Source of the DNA: Gemmatimonadota bacterium
GTDB taxonomy: Bacteria > Gemmatimonadota > Gemmatimonadetes > Gemmatimonadales > GWC2-71-9
NCBI GenBank assembly: GCA_016874005.1
Contig: VGVQ01000012.1
Location: 1 to 64,000, forward strand
DNA length: 64,000 bases
Direction: 5' to 3'
In this document: piece after piece, positions 1 to 7,728 of the stretch
Layout: every line of letters begins with the position of its first letter
How positions within the stretch are numbered: the stretch's first letter is position 1
Notes under the pieces: model-generated
The model's input: the letters and a program-made list of their open reading frames with translations, nothing else
Databases searched by the model: none
What the model was told of the DNA's origin: nothing
Translations under genes and position numbers: made by a program

Positions 1-66
1 TCGGAGAATGGTGGCCTTCTCCTCAGCGGTGAATGGGCGGCGAGCACGGCTCGTGGATCGACTCAT
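1..66 (-). mobile_element. IS transposase, N-terminus only (IS3-like OrfA type)
   Basis: On the minus strand an ATG at 66-64 opens a frame that runs off the left edge. It reads MSRSTSRARRPFTAEEKATI and continues LR at the window edge. A basic start followed by RRPFTAEEKATILR resembles the N-terminal helix-turn-helix of IS3-type OrfA transposases. A strong purine-rich ribosome site (GGAGGAGGAG) sits just before the ATG. The probable IS end lies near 118-126, where the minus strand reads TGTCCTGCC, the kind of terminal sequence seen in this IS group. The rest of the element lies outside the window, so the family is only a probable call. The element separates the FAD-oxidase fragment at 127-604 from its own 5' part. 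Confidence 0.6.
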
Positions 67-126
67 GGACTCCTCCTCCTCCAAAGTTGGAGGGGTTAGG
101 AGTCACATTTCAACTGAGGCAGGACA

Positions 127-604
127 CCAGAGCGCGCTCGACTCGACCGTCGTCCACGGGTGGAACTACTACTGGAAGTCCACCCACCTCCCCGAGCTTC
201 GCGACGACCTCATCGACGTACTCGTCGGGCACGCGTTCTCCTGCCGGTCGCCCCGGTCCTACGTCGCGATGTTCCATCTGAAGGGCGCGGTGAGCCGAGT
301 GGCCGAGGGCGGGACGGCGTTCGGAGGCCGGCAGGCGTCGCACGCGATCACCCTCGACGCCGTGTGGCGGCCCCGCGAGGACTTCGGCGACCGGGACACT
401 GCCTGGGCGAGGGGGTTCTTCGCCGCCCTCGACCCCTTCCGCGAAGGCGTCTATGTCAACTTCCTCGGCGGAGACGAAGACCCTGGTCGGGTCCGCGAGG
501 CGTACGGCGACGCCCTTTACGCCCGGCTTGTTGGCGTGAAGCGCAGGTACGACCCCGATAATGTCTTCCATCACAACCAGAACATCCACCCGGGGGTTCC
601 GTGA
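127..604 (+). pseudogene. FAD-linked oxidase (BBE type), 3' fragment cut by IS
   Basis: Only the C-terminal part of a berberine-bridge-enzyme-like FAD oxidase is present. The frame shows HGWNYYWKS, then a C-terminal block with YVNFLGG, EAYGD, RLVGVKRRYDPDNVF and NQNI, which is typical of the BBE domain that closes the substrate side of these flavoenzymes. The FAD-binding (PCMH) domain with its flavin-attachment residues is missing. Family members are usually 450-500 residues and only about 155 remain here. The same frame is technically open back to base 8, but bases before about 127 belong to the IS element, so an apparent 198-residue protein is an artefact. Almost certainly non-functional. 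Confidence 0.75.
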
Positions 605-1022
605 TGATGTGAAATGGTTCCATGCGCAAGCGCGACCTTCGGACGCCTGCCGACATCGAGGTTCATGACCGGACCAGTGAGGATGTCAGCCTACCGATTT
701 GAGGAGTTCACTCCGGCGCGCATGGGCGTAGGCAAGTCGTGATCTTGCTGCTCCTCCCAACACTGCTCACCCGTCGCTCGTCGAGAGGTGTACCGGATCC
801 TGGCGTAGCGGGGGGAGCCCCTCCGCTCCCCGCACCGGCTCGTTCCTGACGGCTCCGACGGGTATCTTCCCCGGGCCGCCACCTGAACGGAACCGCCCGA
901 TGCCCAATTGGCTCGCCCTCGCCACCAAGAGCGCAGGGACAGGACGATCCGAGAGCTAGGGAGCCTTCAGGAAGAGAATTCGCGCCTTCGGTGGGGCTAA
1001 GGCCGCTCGTTGCGTCGTTGCC
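605..1022. other. Gene-free stretch, no recognisable feature
   Basis: About 420 bases between the oxidase fragment and the first attC-like repeat. Short frames occur on both strands but none has a credible ribosome site or a recognisable protein motif. One 63-codon minus-strand frame (691-882) could be a mobile-element scrap, but I cannot tie it to a family. Confidence 0.4.
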
Positions 1023-1161
1023 GGCTAGCCAGGCGTTGCCGTGGACGGGCGCGACGGTCTCCAGGTTCCCAAGTCGCGGCCGCGCCCTTACTTTGGTCGA
1101 TGGACGGCGCGGCCGATCGATTCATCGAAGGCGCCCGCCGCAGAACGCCGATGCGTTAGGT
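1023..1161 (+). repeat. attC-like recombination site A (139 bp)
   Basis: Begins GGCTAGC and ends GTTAGGT, the right-hand core matching the attC R' consensus GTTRRRY. The arms inside the cores can pair: GGCGTT near the left end with AACGCC near the right end, so the single strand can fold as a long hairpin. It aligns along its whole length with the 139-bp element at 3439-3577, sharing the blocks GTCGCGGCCGCG and GGCGCCCGCCGC. The stem bases differ between the copies yet stay complementary. The left core has AGC instead of the canonical AAC. Orientation is the same as copy B and agrees with plus-strand cassette genes. Confidence 0.65.
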
Positions 1162-1595
1162 GGTCCTGGTTCTCCAAAGTCAATTGAGGTGGGCGGGGTC
1201 GGCGAGCTCCTCGCCAGTCGATCGGCCGCATTCGAGGCGCGATCCGGGGTGGCGCGCAGCGGCAGCGGGTTGGCTTGGGCGGGGCCGCCCACGGGAACCG
1301 TCCGCTGGGCCGCCGCTGGATGATCTGCTTCGCCCAGGGGTCCGTTGGTCGAGCCCGCGGCCCCACGCTCCGGGGTCGTCCACGGGTTTGGGAGAATCGC
1401 CACCCAGGGGAATCGGCGGCAGACAGGGGCGGCCCCGCGGCGGCTCGGTCGCGCCGGCGCGCCACCCCTGATGACAAGCAACCGTGACCTTGGAGACGAA
1501 CTCATGCCGACAGCCGAGCCCACGGGCAACGTTTCCCGACCCCGACCATTCGAGGCGAACCGGGCAACCCGTCGAGCCCGATCAGGATGCTCACG
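1162..1595. other. Gene-free stretch upstream of SDR pair
   Basis: About 430 bases between attC-like site A and the first dehydrogenase. Overlapping frames run through it on both strands, as expected at this GC, but none shows a family motif or good ribosome site. If the region is a gene cassette, this would be an unusually long 5' leader. Confidence 0.4.
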
Positions 1596-2360
1596 ATGAA
1601 ACTCACCGATCGCGTCGCCATCATCACCGGCGCCACTTCCGGCATCGGCGAGGCATCGGCTCTGCTCTTCGCCGAAGAAGGCGCCCGGGTGACGGTGACC
1701 GGCCGCGACGACGCGCGTGGCAAGAGAGTGGTCGCGGCCATCGCGGCGGCCGGCGGCACCGCCGTCTTCGTCCGAGCAGATGTCCGGGTTCCTGGCGACT
1801 GCCAGCGGGTCGTCGCGGAGACCCTGCGGGCCTTCGGTGGCAGGCTCGACATTCTCTTCAACAACGCGGGCGTATTCCATCCGCATAACGCTGTCGACTG
1901 CACGGAAGAGGAGTGGGACGCGACGATCGACTCGAGCCTCAAGGGATCGTGGCTGATGTCCAAGTACGCGTTGCCAACGATGATCGCCCAGCGACGAGGC
2001 GTGATCATCAACCAGGCGTCAGGGTGGGGCATCCAGGGCGGCGACGACGCCGTCGCCTATTGCGCCGCCAAAGGTGGGCTCGTCGTGATGACCAAGGCGA
2101 TGGCGATCGATCACGGGAAGCAAGGGATTCGGGTGAACTGTCTCTGCCCCGGCGACGTCGAGACCCCGATGCTGGCGGTCGACGCCGAGGCTCGGCGAAT
2201 GAGCTATGCGGAGTACATGAAAGGGGCCGCCAATCGTCCGCTCGGCCGGGTCGGAACCCCATTGGAGCTGGCGCGCGCGGCGCTCTTTCTCGCCTCGGAC
2301 GATTCGTCGTTCATGACCGGCGCGGTCCTGGTGGTGGACGGCGGCGGAATCGCCGACTGA
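1596..2360 (+). CDS. Short-chain dehydrogenase/reductase (SDR)
   Basis: Classical SDR oxidoreductase of 254 residues, the family's usual length. The Rossmann nucleotide motif TGATSGIG is at residues 11-18, NNAG at 89-92, catalytic Ser142, and YCAAK gives Tyr155 and Lys159. The C-terminus ends in VVDGGG, as in many quinone- or alcohol-type SDRs. I place the start at ATG 1596: an AGGA lies 8 bases upstream of it, whereas the ATG at 1587 overlaps that AGGA. Substrate cannot be read from sequence; the GRDD after the second strand suggests an NADP(H) preference. It is followed 26 bases later by a second SDR and lies between two attC-like sites. Confidence 0.9.
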   Translation: MKLTDRVAIITGATSGIGEASALLFAEEGARVTVTGRDDARGKRVVAAIAAAGGTAVFVRADVRVPGDCQRVVAETLRAFGGRLDILFNNAGVFHPHNAVDCTEEEWDATIDSSLKGSWLMSKYALPTMIAQRRGVIINQASGWGIQGGDDAVAYCAAKGGLVVMTKAMAIDHGKQGIRVNCLCPGDVETPMLAVDAEARRMSYAEYMKGAANRPLGRVGTPLELARAALFLASDDSSFMTGAVLVVDGGGIAD

Positions 2361-2386
2361 GCCAAACACCAATCGATGGGAACATC

Positions 2387-3139
2387 ATGAAAGGCTTGAT
2401 CGACAAGCGGGTCGTGATCACCGGCGGCGCGAGTGGGATCGGCGCGGCGACCGTGGAGCGGTTCCTGCAGGAAGGCGCTCGCGTCGCGGTGATCGACTGC
2501 GACGAGGCCGGTGGCCAAGCCCTTCGCAACCGGCATCCGGATCTTGCTGGGGTCGTCAACGCCGACGTCGCGGACGCGGCGTCGGTGGACGCCGCCTTCC
2601 GGCGTCTCGACGAGCTGCTGGGCGAGGTGAACGTGGTCATCAACAACGCCGGGATCAGCCTGCGCCACGACTTCATGGACATCACGCCCGCGGAATGGCG
2701 CAAGGTGATGAGCGTCGATCTCGACGGAGTGTTTTACGTGGCCCAACAGGCGGCCAGGCGGATGCTCGCGGGAAACGGCGGCGTCATCATCAACATGGGG
2801 TCCACGTCGGGCATGAACGGCTACCCGCGGTATGCCGACTACAATGCCGCGAAAGCCGGGGTGATCGAACTCACCCGCACGATGGCGCTGGAGCTGGCGC
2901 CGACCATCCGGGTGATCGCCGTGTGTCCCGGGTACGTCTGGACGCCGATGCAAGAAGCCGAGTACACGCCAGAGATGAAGGCGGCGGTCAACGCGAAAAT
3001 ACCCCTCCGGCGTCATGCGGCGGTCGGCGAAATCGCCGCGCTGTTCGCCTTTCTCGCCTCCGACGAGGCGCCCTACATCACCGGACATCCCGTCATCATC
3101 GATGGCGGCGAGATCGCCGGCGGCCTCGCGAGTCGCTGA
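2387..3139 (+). CDS. Short-chain dehydrogenase/reductase (SDR)
   Basis: Second SDR of the pair, 250 residues. TGGASGIG at residues 12-19, NNAG at 86-89, catalytic Ser139, Tyr152 and Lys156 (YNAAK). Asp37 after the second beta-strand (VIDCDE) suggests NAD(H) rather than NADP(H). ATG 2387 is chosen because homology starts at MKGLIDKRVVITGG; the frame is open much further upstream but overlaps the first SDR there. Two adjacent SDRs with different cofactor hints could run successive or opposing redox steps on one substrate, but nothing here names it. Confidence 0.9.
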   Translation: MKGLIDKRVVITGGASGIGAATVERFLQEGARVAVIDCDEAGGQALRNRHPDLAGVVNADVADAASVDAAFRRLDELLGEVNVVINNAGISLRHDFMDITPAEWRKVMSVDLDGVFYVAQQAARRMLAGNGGVIINMGSTSGMNGYPRYADYNAAKAGVIELTRTMALELAPTIRVIAVCPGYVWTPMQEAEYTPEMKAAVNAKIPLRRHAAVGEIAALFAFLASDEAPYITGHPVIIDGGEIAGGLASR

Positions 3140-3217
3140 GGGAGCGGGCTCGGTTTCGCTGGGCGGGTGCCGGGGCAGGAGATAGACCAGTTTCCGTCGT
3201 CGGTTTCCTCGAGCGGG

Positions 3218-3380
3218 GCCGGGGCTTTCCGTCTGCACTCCGGCCAGCACTTCCTCAGTCAGGCTCTGGACCACCGTACGTCGGCTTCGAGGAGATTGCC
3301 GACAGCCTCTGGAACATCGTGTACCACGACACCCTCCTCGGCCCCTTCGACGAACGCGATGTGCGGCGGGGTCGGGGTAG
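3218..3380 (+). pseudogene. Transposase/integrase C-terminal remnant, frameshifted
   Basis: Two adjoining frames together rebuild the tail of a DDE integrase-type transposase. The first (from about 3227) reads FRLHSGQHFLSQAL. After a shift near 3275 the second reads YVGFEEIADSLWNIVYHD and then LLGPFDERDVR. Integrase-type transposases (IS481/IS3-like) commonly end with a beta-rich domain of the form FLSQAL..VGLEE..DG.W.VY....LG.FDER. The catalytic core is absent, so this is a dead scar of an IS insertion. It lies between the SDR pair and attC-like site B and explains part of the gap after the SDR genes. Confidence 0.5.
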
Positions 3381-3438
3381 CGCGGCGAGCGCCGACTTCG
3401 ACACCGCAACGCCGGTGCCGACGACTGAGGCTCGCGCC

Positions 3439-3577
3439 GGCTAACCCATGCTTGCAAACGGACGAGCGCCCCGGCCTCCGCATGCCGAGTCGCGGCCGCG
3501 TCCCAATGTTGGTTGGAGGATGGCGCGGCTGCTCAGCTCCGATGCGGCGCCCGCCGCTGAAGCATTGATCGTTAGGC
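3439..3577 (+). repeat. attC-like recombination site B (139 bp)
   Basis: Begins GGCTAAC, which contains the AAC triplet of the attC R'' core, and ends GTTAGGC, a perfect R' core. Internal arms ATGCTT and AAGCAT are complementary, giving a hairpin of attC form. It is exactly as long as site A (139 bp) and alignable with it throughout. In the stem, site A has GGCGTT/AACGCC where site B has ATGCTT/AAGCAT, so pairing is kept although the bases changed. The genes just downstream are of lower GC than the rest of the window, as cassette genes often are. Confidence 0.7.
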
Positions 3578-3679
3578 GTCACCCGCGATGGCCTGACTCG
3601 TTGGTGGCCAAAGCCTCGTTCTTGACAGCCACCTCCCGCAGGCGATCTTCAGTCATACGTTTATGGGAGGGCAAACCCC

Positions 3680-4018
3680 GTGCCGGCCCCTGATTTTCTC
3701 CTCAGCCCAGCCTTTCGCACCCGGCTACCTCAACTTGTCCAGCAAGCAGTTGTCGAAGCGCGGATGCGCACGTACGAGCCTGCGATTCCGCGAATGTTGA
3801 TTCGTTTCCTAGATACGGCCGGCCGCCGCAACTACGACCTTGAGCTCAGGCGCTCCGTTCCAGAGCAACGTGGCGAGCGCTTTGCGGTAGCCTCCCTGAA
3901 TGCCCTCATTGGGAATGCAGCAGGTATCGGTCAGAAAGCGGGGCGTGATACCATTCTGGAAGTTGACGTCGCGCTAGCGTACGTCCGCAAATTCTGCGAC
4001 TTCTGGCCCTTCTGTTGA
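3680..4018 (+). CDS. Hypothetical protein, possible integron cassette gene
   Basis: 112-residue protein with no recognised family. GTG start at 3680 is supported by GGGAGG about 9 bases upstream. The sequence has no signal peptide or clear membrane segment, is fairly basic in its first half, and ends in KFCDFWPFC with two cysteines and aromatic residues. Base composition is visibly less GC-rich than neighbouring genes. It begins about 100 bases after attC-like site B and is followed 7 bases later by a membrane protein gene, so the two probably form one transcription unit. Small unknown proteins are typical cargo of integron cassettes, but no function can be inferred. Confidence 0.6.
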   Translation: MPAPDFLLSPAFRTRLPQLVQQAVVEARMRTYEPAIPRMLIRFLDTAGRRNYDLELRRSVPEQRGERFAVASLNALIGNAAGIGQKAGRDTILEVDVALAYVRKFCDFWPFC

Positions 4019-4025
4019 GGCACCA

Positions 4026-4517
4026 ATGACCTTGCCAGCCGCGAACGACCAAAAGCATAAGGATGCCTGCCAATACAGCGTCGACGTTGCGAAGGAATTC
4101 CTCGGCCTTGCGGCGGCGGGTGTCGCATTTGTGATTGGCTTGATCTTCGCGGGCGATGCCCCGTTCACCAAGCGAGCAGTTTTCTGGTCGCTAGGCAGTC
4201 TCGCGGTCAGTCTGCTGCTGGGGTGGCTTTATCTAATGAATGTCGTCAGCTCGATCGCACAGTATGACAACTACAATGTCTACCAGCCCCGGCGTCGCTT
4301 TCTCGCAGGCTTTCAAATCGTCGCCTTTCTTGTCGCAGTCGGCGTTCTTGCCGATGCGACTAGGTCGCTGATTCAGAGGACTCGGCCGCCCGCCACCATC
4401 GGTGACGGGGCTGCGCGCTTCGGTGGCGTCACTATCACCGGGCTCGATAGACCGGGAGCGGCGGTCGATATCAAGGTTGACAGCGCGGGCGGCGTTGACC
4501 TTCGCCTGAGACGATGA
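4026..4517 (+). CDS. Hypothetical membrane protein, possible cassette gene
   Basis: 163-residue protein not assignable to a known family. Three hydrophobic segments are seen: about residues 27-45 (FLGLAAAGVAFVIGLIFAG), 52-74 and 96-112. A short soluble C-terminal tail of about 45 residues (RPPATIGDGA..DLRLRR) follows, predicted to lie on one face of the inner membrane. Composition is less GC-rich than the surroundings. It directly follows the 3680-4018 gene; the pair could encode a soluble protein and its membrane partner. No second attC-like site was found after it, so a cassette identity is inferred from position and composition only. Confidence 0.65.
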   Translation: MTLPAANDQKHKDACQYSVDVAKEFLGLAAAGVAFVIGLIFAGDAPFTKRAVFWSLGSLAVSLLLGWLYLMNVVSSIAQYDNYNVYQPRRRFLAGFQIVAFLVAVGVLADATRSLIQRTRPPATIGDGAARFGGVTITGLDRPGAAVDIKVDSAGGVDLRLRR

Positions 4518-4647
4518 GAGTGCCTGGTGCGGCCCCTGGTATTGAACAGCCGGGCCGCCGGCATCGCCGTCGCGACCTGTTGAATCGCCCGCCGCATGCC
4601 ATCCGCTTTGGTCGCGAGGTCGCCGACGTCGTCGATCACCAGTCCGG

Positions 4648-6201
4648 TCAACCCTCGCCCCGAAGCATCCGCCGCTCCCTGGCTGGGAACGAATCGAGCT
4701 CGGACCGCGCCGATTTCTGAGTCGCGAGCGACCCGATGACCCCGGCAACGAACGAGAGCGGAATCGTAATCAGCGCTGGGTTCTTGAGCGGGAACCAAGC
4801 GGCCGGCCGGCCCAGGATGTCGATCTGAATGGTGGGCGACAGGTAAATCAAGACCAGGGTGGTGACGGTGCCGAGCACCATGCTCGCGAGGAGGCCGGTG
4901 GTGGTGGCCTTCCGCCAGAACACGGCGAGACAGAGCGCGGGGAAGTTGCCGCTCGCGGCGATCGCGAACGCCAGCGACACCATGAAGGCGACGTTCTGAC
5001 CCTTGAAGGTGATCCCGAGCGCGACCGCCACGATCCCGAGCAGGACGGTCGCGGCGCGGGCAATCCGGAGTTCCTCCTCGGCCCCGGCGTGGCCGCCGCG
5101 GACCACGTTGACCCAGAGGTCATGCGAGAGGGCGGCGGCTCCGGATAGGGTGAGCCCGGCCACCACCGCCAAGATGGTGGCGAAGGCCACCGCCGCGATG
5201 AACCCGAGGAACGGCGTCCCACCGAGCACCTCGGCCAGGAGCGGGGCCGCCATGTTGCCGCCCCGATCGACCGCCCGGATGGTCTCCGGCCCGACCAATA
5301 CCATCGCGCCGAAGCCGAGCACGAAGGTGAGGAGGTAGAAGGTGCCGATCAGCCCGGTGGCATAGAACACCGAGGTGCGGGCCGCCTTGGCGTCGGGGAC
5401 GGTGAAGAACCGCATCAGGATGTGCGGCAGCCCCGCGGTGCCGAACATCAGGGCCATGCCGAGCGAGATGGCATCGAGCGGGTTGGAGACCTGCTGCCCG
5501 GGGGAGAGAACGCCGGCACCATACCGCTCGGCGGCCGCGGCGAACAGCGCCGCCGGGTTCATGCCGAACCGGGCCAGCACCAAGAGAGCGAGGAGAAACG
5601 CGCCTCCCAAGAGCAAGACCGCCTTGACGATCTGGACCCAGGTCGTGGCGATCATCCCGCCGACCAGGACGTAGAGGATCATTACCGAGCCGACGATGAC
5701 GATGGCGGCCTCGTAGCTCAAACCGAACATGAGCTTGATCAGCCCGCCGGCCCCGACCATCTGGGCGATCAGGTAGAAGATCACGGTGGCCAGGGTGCCG
5801 ATGGCGGCCGCGATGCGGACCGGGCGTTGGCGCCGGTGCAGGGCGACCACGTCGGCGAAGGTATAGCGGCCGAGGTTGCGAAGCGGCTCGGCGATCAGGA
5901 ACAACACCACTGGCCAGCCGACCAGCCAGCCGGTCGAGTAGATCAAGCCGTCGAATCCGGTGGTCGAGACCAGCCCGGCTATTCCGAGGAACGACGCGGC
6001 GCTCATGTAGTCGCCGGCGAGCGCCCAGCCATTTTGACCGGCGGAGATCGAGCGCCCGGCGGCGTAGAACTGATCCGTCGTTCTGGTTCTGCGGGCGGCC
6101 CAATAGGTGATGGCGAAGGTGACCCCGATGAAGGCGAAGAAGAACCCGATCGCGACCGGGTTCGACTGGCCGATGGCCGTGTCCGGCGCGGTCTGGATCA
6201 C
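4648..6201 (-). CDS. actP: Cation/acetate symporter ActP-type (SSS family)
   Basis: 517-residue sodium:solute symporter with about 13 hydrophobic segments, close to the usual ActP length. ActP takes up acetate and related short monocarboxylates with a cation across the inner membrane. Diagnostic stretches include TDQFYAAGRSISAGQNG near the N-terminus, GDYMSAASFLGI, and GTAGLPHILMRFFTVPD in the middle. I place the start at GTG 6201, which shares a 4-base GTGA overlap with the stop of the DUF485 gene, the classic yjcH-actP arrangement; the frame is open further upstream but inside that gene. The stop is followed by convergent accessory DNA. Confidence 0.9.
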   Translation of the reverse strand: MIQTAPDTAIGQSNPVAIGFFFAFIGVTFAITYWAARRTRTTDQFYAAGRSISAGQNGWALAGDYMSAASFLGIAGLVSTTGFDGLIYSTGWLVGWPVVLFLIAEPLRNLGRYTFADVVALHRRQRPVRIAAAIGTLATVIFYLIAQMVGAGGLIKLMFGLSYEAAIVIVGSVMILYVLVGGMIATTWVQIVKAVLLLGGAFLLALLVLARFGMNPAALFAAAAERYGAGVLSPGQQVSNPLDAISLGMALMFGTAGLPHILMRFFTVPDAKAARTSVFYATGLIGTFYLLTFVLGFGAMVLVGPETIRAVDRGGNMAAPLLAEVLGGTPFLGFIAAVAFATILAVVAGLTLSGAAALSHDLWVNVVRGGHAGAEEELRIARAATVLLGIVAVALGITFKGQNVAFMVSLAFAIAASGNFPALCLAVFWRKATTTGLLASMVLGTVTTLVLIYLSPTIQIDILGRPAAWFPLKNPALITIPLSFVAGVIGSLATQKSARSELDSFPARERRMLRGEG

Positions 6202-6482
6202 GCGGTGTCCTCCGGCTCGGTCGAGCGAAGCCGCTGGAGGTCGGCGTCGTAGACCGCGTTTGCCCAACGGACGTAGATGGCCGTGAGCAGCCAGGACGCC
6301 ACGATGACGGCCGCGCCAAGCAGGATGCCGAGCGACAGGCCAGGCGCGAGCAGCCGGCCGAGCAGGGGTTTGTTGAAAGCGATCAGGGTGATGAACCCGA
6401 AGTAGACCGCCACCATCGCGACGGTCAGGCTGATCGCTACCCGCCAGCGCCGCTGGGCCAGGGCGCGTAGAGAATCGGTCAT
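6198..6482 (-). CDS. DUF485 membrane protein (YjcH-like), ActP partner
   Basis: 94-residue inner-membrane protein with two transmembrane segments (about residues 17-36 and 48-68). The FGFITLIAFNKPLL region matches the DUF485 family, which is almost always encoded just upstream of actP. Its exact job is unknown; it is thought to assist the acetate symporter. Its stop overlaps the GTG start of the symporter gene by 4 bases, so the two are translationally coupled. Initiates with ATG at 6482. Confidence 0.85.
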   Translation of the reverse strand: MTDSLRALAQRRWRVAISLTVAMVAVYFGFITLIAFNKPLLGRLLAPGLSLGILLGAAVIVASWLLTAIYVRWANAVYDADLQRLRSTEPEDTA

Positions 6483-6546
6483 TCGCGGTCTTGGGTCAGA
6501 GGGAGGACGCCGCTAACGTTACTGCGTCCCTCCCGAGTGAGCAACG

Positions 6547-7413
6547 ATGGCGGTTTGGCTTCTGGCGCTGTTGGCGACCCAGCCGCCACCAGGCACCGAC
6601 GTGTTCCTGGTGAGTCTCGAGCGCCGCGGAGCGGCGCTCTCGATCGGCCCGGCGACCAACCTGACGCGAAGACCGGGGTACGACAACCAGCCGGCGTTTT
6701 CGCCCGACGGCCGCTCGCTCTTCTACACCTCCGTTCGCGGGGGTGGTCCCGGCGGAACCACCCAGGCCGACATTTTTCGCGTCGATCTGGCCAACGGTCA
6801 GACCAGGCCGTTCACCGAGACCGCCGAAAGCGAGTACTCGGCCACCGTGATCCCGGGCGGGCGGGAGATCTCGGTGATCCGAGTGGAACTCGATTCGACC
6901 CAGCGGCTCTGGGGTTTTCCGTTGAGCGCTGGCGCGCCCCGGTTGTTGCTGGAGCGGATCAAACCGGTGGGCTATCAGACCTGGCTCGACCCGACCACCG
7001 TTGGGGTGTTCGTCCTCGGGTCGCCGCCGACGCTCCGGGTTGCGGACACCAGGACCGGAGCCGGGCGGGTGCTGCTCGCCGATATCGGCCGGGCCCTCCA
7101 GCGGGTCCCGGGCGAGCCGGCCATCGCGGTGAGCCACCGGGCCGCGGCGGGTGAGTGGTGGGCGGTCCGGGTCGAGGTGGCGAATGGAGCGATGACGCCG
7201 ATCGTCCGGCTGCCCCAAGGCGCCGACTACTTCGTCTGGCTGCCGGATCGTTCCTTGCTGGCCGCCTCCGGATCGACGCTGATCCGCTACCGGCCGGGGG
7301 TCGACGGCGATTGGAAGACCGTCGCCACGGTGCCGAGCGTCAAAGGGATCTCGCGGTTGGCGCTGAGTCCCGACGGCCGCCGCCTCGCGTTCGTCGCGGA
7401 GGATGCGCCATGA
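6547..7413 (+). CDS. TolB-like/PD40 beta-propeller protein
   Basis: 288-residue protein with WD40-like PD40 repeats, seen as NQPAFSPDGRSLFYTS, YSATVIPGG and LALSPDGRRLAFV. Such repeats form beta-propeller blades used for protein binding in the periplasm. A short hydrophobic N-terminus (MAVWLLALLATQPPP) can serve as a signal peptide or anchor. Other members of this family in similar bacteria are periplasmic or secreted; no enzymatic residues are evident. Its stop overlaps the ATG of the following small lipoprotein gene (ATGA), suggesting joint expression and possibly joint function in the envelope. Confidence 0.75.
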   Translation: MAVWLLALLATQPPPGTDVFLVSLERRGAALSIGPATNLTRRPGYDNQPAFSPDGRSLFYTSVRGGGPGGTTQADIFRVDLANGQTRPFTETAESEYSATVIPGGREISVIRVELDSTQRLWGFPLSAGAPRLLLERIKPVGYQTWLDPTTVGVFVLGSPPTLRVADTRTGAGRVLLADIGRALQRVPGEPAIAVSHRAAAGEWWAVRVEVANGAMTPIVRLPQGADYFVWLPDRSLLAASGSTLIRYRPGVDGDWKTVATVPSVKGISRLALSPDGRRLAFVAEDAP

Positions 7414-7628
7414 AAGCGACGCTGCTCTGTCTCGGCGCAACGATCGTCGCCGCTGGCTGCGGCGGTGATGCCAAGCCATCGGTCGCGGCGGACACGCTCT
7501 CGACCCGGGCCCGCCAGGAGGCGATCGGCAAGTCGGGCCTCCCCGGTGCCACCGGAATCAACAAGGCACTCGACATTGCCGACTCGGCGGCCGTCCGAGC
7601 CGCTACCTTCGATTCGCTGTCCCGATGA
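7410..7628 (+). CDS. Small lipoprotein of unknown function
   Basis: 72-residue protein with a lipoprotein signal peptide: hydrophobic stretch from residue 4 and lipobox VAAGC, the Cys being the lipidated residue. The mature part of about 55 residues is alanine- and serine-rich with no family motif (ends AATFDSLSR). The start ATG at 7410 overlaps the upstream stop by 4 bases, which fixes the start. Probably an envelope partner of the preceding propeller protein. Confidence 0.7.
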   Translation: MKATLLCLGATIVAAGCGGDAKPSVAADTLSTRARQEAIGKSGLPGATGINKALDIADSAAVRAATFDSLSR

Positions 7629-7656
7629 CCAGGCGGTTCCACCGGGCCGGGGTCCC

Positions 7657-7686
7657 TTGACGCGACGGCCATTTGGTGGCTAGGAT
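7657..7686 (+). promoter_or_regulatory. Putative housekeeping promoter for DUF1015-serA-serC
   Basis: TTGACG at 7657-7662 and TAGGAT at 7681-7686 are separated by 18 bases and lie about 45 bases upstream of the first start codon of the operon. Both hexamers are close to the sigma-70 consensus. Confidence 0.55.
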
Positions 7687-7728
7687 GCCAGGTTCGGGAG
7701 AGCCCGTATCCCGTTTGTTTCCACGAAG

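Noticed and set aside
8-604. A single 198-residue oxidase protein from base 8
   Set aside because: The first 40 codons are the antisense of an IS transposase start and its terminal sequence; only bases from about 127 match the oxidase.
691-882. Small minus-strand gene
   Set aside because: No ribosome site or family motif; composition fits non-coding DNA.
1913-3139. A 408-residue protein covering the second SDR
   Set aside because: The extra N-terminus is an out-of-frame reading of the first SDR gene; family length and motifs place the start at 2387.
3680-4517. Toxin-antitoxin pair in a cassette
   Set aside because: Cassettes often carry such pairs, but neither protein has a toxin or antitoxin motif and one is a three-helix membrane protein.
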